Assembly: GCA_014534235.1 (NCBI GenBank)
Contig: JACVRW010000002.1
Span: forward strand, 1 to 64,000
DNA: 64,000 bases
Direction of reading: 5' to 3'
Source: Thermoleophilaceae bacterium
GTDB taxonomy: Bacteria > Actinomycetota > Thermoleophilia > Solirubrobacterales > Thermoleophilaceae
This document shows positions 61,023 through 64,000 of this stretch, one piece after another. Every line of letters begins with the position of its first letter. Position 1 is the stretch's first letter. The translations under genes and the position numbers were made by a program. The notes under the pieces are model-generated. The model saw nothing but the letters and a program-made list of their open reading frames with translations, did no database searches and was not told the origin of the DNA.

Positions 61023-61972
61023 GGGTGGCCGTCATCGGCGGGGGGCGCTCGAGCGAGCACCAGGTCTCGCTGGCCTCCGCGGAGTCGGTGCGCGCCGGTC
61101 TCGAGGCCGGCGGGCATGAGACGGTCGACGTGCGTATCGACCGCGCCGGTCGCTGGAGCGTCGACGGACGAGGCCTGGCGCTTGAGCCGGCGGGTGGGCT
61201 CCTCGGCGCGGACGTGACGTTTCCCGTCCTGCACGGCCCGTTCGGAGAGGACGGGACCGTCCAGGGGCTCCTCGAGCTGCTTGACGTCCCCTACGTGGGG
61301 GCCGGCGTTATGGCCTCGGCGGTGTCGATGGACAAGGCGCTCTTCAAAGACCTGATGTCGGCGCACGGAATCCCGCAGGTGGAATACGCGGTGGTCCGGG
61401 AGGGCGACGAGCCGTCGGTTCGCCCGCCGGTCTTCGTGAAGCCGGCCCGGCTCGGCTCGTCGGTGGGGATCTCGAAGGCCTCGTCCGAGGCCGACCTCGA
61501 CGTAGCCCTACGGTACGCGTTCGAGTACGACTCGGTGGCGCTCGTCGAGCGGTTGTCGGGCGGCCATGAGGTGGAGTGCTCCGTGCTCGGCCACCGCGAC
61601 CCGACCGCCTCCGAGCCCGGGGAGATCGTGGTCAAGAAGGGCGACTGGTACGACTATGAGGCGAAGTACACGGACGGCGGCATGGAGCTCGTCGTCCCGG
61701 CTCGCGTGCCCGAGCACGTGCGCGAGGAGGTTCGAAGGCTCGCGGTCGAGGTGTTCGGCATCGTGAGCTGCTCGGGGATGGCACGCGTCGACTTCTTCGT
61801 GGAGGACGAGCGGGTGCTGGTCAACGAGCTCAACACCATCCCCGGCTTCACGCAGACGAGCGTGTACGCCAAGCTCTTCGAGGCCGGCGGCCTCGCCTAC
61901 GGGGAACTCCTCGACCGCCTCCTGGATCTGGCGCTGGAGCGCCACGCGGAGGAGCGCCGCTACCGGCACTAG
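61019..61972 (+). CDS. ddl: D-alanine-D-alanine ligase, copy 2 (cell-wall operon)
   Basis: The 317-residue ATP-grasp ligase makes D-Ala-D-Ala for the peptidoglycan stem. Motifs: IGGGRSSEHQVSLASA with the Glu for substrate 1, HGPFGEDGTVQGLLEL, FVKPARLGSSVGISK, DWYDYEAKYTDGGMELVVPA (omega-loop Tyr), and RVDFFVEDERVLVNELNTIPGFTQTSVY. GTG 61019 overlaps the pknB stop. Its place behind pbpA-pknB makes it the likely housekeeping ligase, in contrast to copy 1 at 31 kb. Confidence 0.93.
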   Translation: MRVAVIGGGRSSEHQVSLASAESVRAGLEAGGHETVDVRIDRAGRWSVDGRGLALEPAGGLLGADVTFPVLHGPFGEDGTVQGLLELLDVPYVGAGVMASAVSMDKALFKDLMSAHGIPQVEYAVVREGDEPSVRPPVFVKPARLGSSVGISKASSEADLDVALRYAFEYDSVALVERLSGGHEVECSVLGHRDPTASEPGEIVVKKGDWYDYEAKYTDGGMELVVPARVPEHVREEVRRLAVEVFGIVSCSGMARVDFFVEDERVLVNELNTIPGFTQTSVYAKLFEAGGLAYGELLDRLLDLALERHAEERRYRH

Positions 61973-62073
61973 CGGTTGTCGGCCCCCGCGCTCGCGGCGG
62001 GGTTGGCCTCCGCCGTCCCGGTTTGGGCGGGGTAGGGGTGAGCTCCCGTTGCCCGGGGTCGCCCTCGGACGAC

Positions 62074-62120
62074 GGGTGTCAGGACTTTTTGTTCTATAAC
62101 CCCACTTTCTCCTGACACCC
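62074..62120. repeat. 47-nt inverted repeat, GGGTGTCAGGA / TCCTGACACCC
   Basis: Two perfect 11-nt arms flank a 25-nt AT-richer centre (including GTTCTATAAC). It lies in the 281-nt spacer between convergent ddl and glpQ-like genes. The arms resemble the right part of the dispersed repeat at 15.3 and 42.0 kb (both contain an AGGAG(A) next to GTGTC). It could be a small mobile/REP-like element or a bidirectional stop signal. Confidence 0.6.
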
Positions 62121-62253
62121 CGACGCAGGGCTTGCCGCGCGACTCGGGGGAGCGGGAACCACTCCCATACCCGCCCATGCCCGGCCCGCGGAGACAGCTT
62201 GGCCTGCGCCCACCGGGCCGGAGACCAACCCGGCTCGGCGGGCCGCTACGGCA

Positions 62254-63417
62254 CTAGTCCACGGTCCCCTCCCGGTCGAGCCAGAACAGCTCCCGAGCGG
62301 CGAACGCGGTGTTCGGGAAGTCCGAGAACACGCCGTCGATTCCCAGCTCGTAGAACTGCAGGTACTCGTTTATCGGGTTGCCCCCGTAGTCGCTCACGAG
62401 CCGCTGCTGCTCGTTCCGGAACGTCCAGGTGTGAACGAGGAGGCCGTGGGCGTGCGCGCGCTGGATCAGGGCGGTGGGCGGAAGCAGCCTGCGCTGCGAG
62501 TCGGGGCCGGTGCCCGTGGTGCTCACGATGTAGCGCTTCCACGGGCCGATCCCGTCCGCGTAGGAGCGCACCTCCTCGAGCCCCTCGTCGGTGACGAAGA
62601 AGCCGAACGTCCGGGCCAGGAGCTCCGGGTCGCCGGACACCGTCCAGTCGTAGGGGCGGTCGTACGGCGGCGCGTAGGCGAGCGTTCCGTCGGGATTCAC
62701 GTCGTAGGCGTCGACGAGCTGGACCAGCCGGACCGGCGTGATCCGGTTCAGCTTGATCAGGTTGGACTGCTCGAAGGACTGGATGAAGACCGGTGCCCGC
62801 CGACGGTTCCATCCGGCGCGGCGCAGCACTGCGACGAGCCGGCGCTCTAGCGGCAGGCCGAGGTCCTTGTGGTACGTGGGGTGCTTCGTCTCCGGATAGA
62901 TCCCGATCCTGCGCCCACGCTTCCGGGACTCGCGCTTCACCAGCGCGATGATCTCCCCGAGCGTCGGGATCTGGAACCGGCCGTTGAATCGCTGCGGCCG
63001 CTCGGGGAAGGACTGGACGGCGCGGAGCGTCTTGATTTCGGCGAGCGTGAAGTCCGACGCGAAGAAGCCCTCCTCGGGGACACCGTCCACCACCGCGGTG
63101 CGCCGCCGATCCGCGAACTCGGGACGGCTCGCGACGTCGGTGGTGTTGATCATGTTGGGCTCGTGGCGGGCGATCAGGTGACCGTCCTTCGTGGCCACGA
63201 GGTCGGGTTCCACGTAGTCGGCGCCCAGCTTGATCGCGAGCCTGTAGGACTCGAGCGTGTGCTCGGGCAGGTAGCCGCTGGCGCCGCGGTGCCCGATCAC
63301 AAGCGGGGTGGTCTCGCCCCTCCCGCTCCTCGAGTCGGCCGCGGCGCCGGAGGCGACCCCGGCGAAGAGCGCCACCCCCAAGGACAGTACGGCCCAGATT
63401 GCACGTGCTCGTCTCAT
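62254..63417 (-). CDS. Secreted glycerophosphodiester phosphodiesterase
   Basis: The 387-residue protein has a signal peptide (residues 1-27, ending AAA), so it is exported. The GDPD domain has [48 protein letters not shown] (catalytic His pair, Glu-x-Asp metal site) and later [18 protein letters not shown] and [16 protein letters not shown]. This is the GlpQ type that releases glycerol-3-phosphate from lipid head groups. It is 280 nt from ddl and convergent with it. Confidence 0.93.
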   Translation of the reverse strand: MRRARAIWAVLSLGVALFAGVASGAAADSRSGRGETTPLVIGHRGASGYLPEHTLESYRLAIKLGADYVEPDLVATKDGHLIARHEPNMINTTDVASRPEFADRRRTAVVDGVPEEGFFASDFTLAEIKTLRAVQSFPERPQRFNGRFQIPTLGEIIALVKRESRKRGRRIGIYPETKHPTYHKDLGLPLERRLVAVLRRAGWNRRRAPVFIQSFEQSNLIKLNRITPVRLVQLVDAYDVNPDGTLAYAPPYDRPYDWTVSGDPELLARTFGFFVTDEGLEEVRSYADGIGPWKRYIVSTTGTGPDSQRRLLPPTALIQRAHAHGLLVHTWTFRNEQQRLVSDYGGNPINEYLQFYELGIDGVFSDFPNTAFAARELFWLDREGTVD

Positions 63418-63486
63418 CGCCCCGCTCTCCTCCGGTCGGTTAGGGCCGAACTTACCGCAGCGGCGGTAAGCCGTGTGAAGAGCCCG

Positions 63487-64000
63487 CTATTTCTCGAGGC
63501 GCAGCTCGCGGATGTCGGCCTTGCCACCTTCCGGGAGGTTCGTGATCCAAACGAGGTAGTAGCGAAAGCGGCGTTGCGCGGTGTCGAGCGGGATCTTCTG
63601 GTCCTGCCGGACCCTGGTGGTGGCGCTGACCTTCGTCCAGCCGCGGATCCCGCCGGGGACGGTGTTCGCCGCATAGACGGCGGCCCGGTAGCCGGGCGTG
63701 GAGGTTACGAGGTCGAGCTGGCGGGCCGCGACTTTCGTGTCAGCGTCGACGTAGAGGCCCACGCCGCGCTTGTTCGAGCCGGCGAGGCCGCCCTGGTAGG
63801 TCTCGGTGTCCCAGACGGTCGTGCGGTTGCCGTCGATGGCGAGCCCGGCCTGACCGCGTGATTCCTCGCCGTCCCCCTCGGGGTCGTAGTCGCTCGCGGC
63901 GTTGCCGGCCAGCTCCACGTTCGTAAGCCCCGGGCTGCTCGGCGCCACCGGGCTCCCCGCCCCCTTTTCGGTGCGGGTGGTCGCGAAGTACGTGACCGCT
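63487..64000 (-). CDS. C-terminal part of a discoidin-like (F5/8-type) domain protein, cut by the window edge
   Basis: The open frame continues to the right edge. The visible C-terminal 171 residues have the discoidin pattern: GEESRGQAGLAIDGNRTTVWDTETYQGGLAG, then GVGLYVDADTKVAARQLDLVTSTPGYRAAVYAAN and RYYLVWITNLPEGGKADIRELRLEK, a beta-sandwich sugar-binding fold. Similar domains end MviN-associated pseudokinases in actinobacteria; the catalytic or kinase part would be outside the window. No start seen. Confidence 0.7.
   Translation of the reverse strand, partial: AVTYFATTRTEKGAGSPVAPSSPGLTNVELAGNAASDYDPEGDGEESRGQAGLAIDGNRTTVWDTETYQGGLAGSNKRGVGLYVDADTKVAARQLDLVTSTPGYRAAVYAANTVPGGIRGWTKVSATTRVRQDQKIPLDTAQRRFRYYLVWITNLPEGGKADIRELRLEK

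Noticed and set aside
62074..62120. CRISPR-like repeat
   Set aside because: Only one inverted pair, no tandem repeats with spacers and no cas genes.

Overview
The window is a chromosomal segment of a very GC-rich bacterium. Gene content and order point to Actinobacteriota, most likely a deep-branching lineage such as Thermoleophilia (Solirubrobacterales/Gaiellales type). The signs are an fhaA-fhaB-pstP-ftsW-pbpA-pknB kinase cluster, a Rieske/cytochrome bc operon with menaquinone genes, TatA/TatC, and the rpmH-rnpA-yidD-yidC-jag-rsmG-parA-parB block next to dnaA. This placement is inferred from family resemblance and was not tested by a search. No rRNA, insertion sequence, prophage or CRISPR array was seen. 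Many genes appear leaderless: a TAnnnT-type -10 box lies 6-10 nt before the start codon.

Layout. 0.6-7 kb: rpsF, ssb, rpsR, rplI, dnaB carrying a 190-residue mini-intein in its Walker A motif, a DnaC/DnaI-like AAA+ ATPase, and purA. 7-12 kb (mostly minus strand): an RDD membrane protein, then nucleotide-sugar genes (acetyltransferase, dehydrogenase, a 34-codon relic that looks like an internally deleted UDP-sugar 6-dehydrogenase, UDP-GlcNAc 2-epimerase), a class IV aminotransferase and a broken Crp/Fnr gene. 12-16 kb: tRNA-Lys, a STAS protein, a TPR protein, tatC-tatA, dcd and a zinc-ribbon protein. 16-20 kb: polyprenyl synthase, menG and qcrA-qcrB-qcrC (respiration). 20-24 kb: hemB, a double Lrp/AhbA-AhbB-like gene, and hemL. 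24-32 kb: a membrane glycosyltransferase/GtrA/phosphodiesterase operon, a PLP aminotransferase and the first of two D-Ala-D-Ala ligase genes.

32-47.6 kb is the replication-origin neighbourhood. On the minus strand lie parB, parA, rsmG, jag, yidC, yidD, rnpA and rpmH; on the plus strand dnaA, dnaN, recF, a DUF721/DciA protein, gyrB and gyrA. Two parS-like palindromes sit at 35.58 and 39.69 kb. The 110-nt dnaA-dnaN spacer has markedly lower GC at what would be third codon positions and is the best oriC candidate. Behind gyrA lies a gene-poor 445-nt stretch holding a strong Shine-Dalgarno site, a 14-codon ORF and a foldable three-way junction. It is the most interesting unexplained element here.

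48-64 kb: a coiled-coil membrane protein, an HNH nuclease, pheA, DUF4446 and CARDB-type proteins on the minus strand. Then a plus-strand signalling and cell-wall operon follows (membrane kinase, two FHA proteins, PP2C phosphatase, FtsW/RodA, class B PBP, PASTA kinase, second Ddl). The window ends with a 47-nt inverted repeat, a secreted glycerophosphodiesterase and the 3' part of a discoidin-like protein cut by the right edge.
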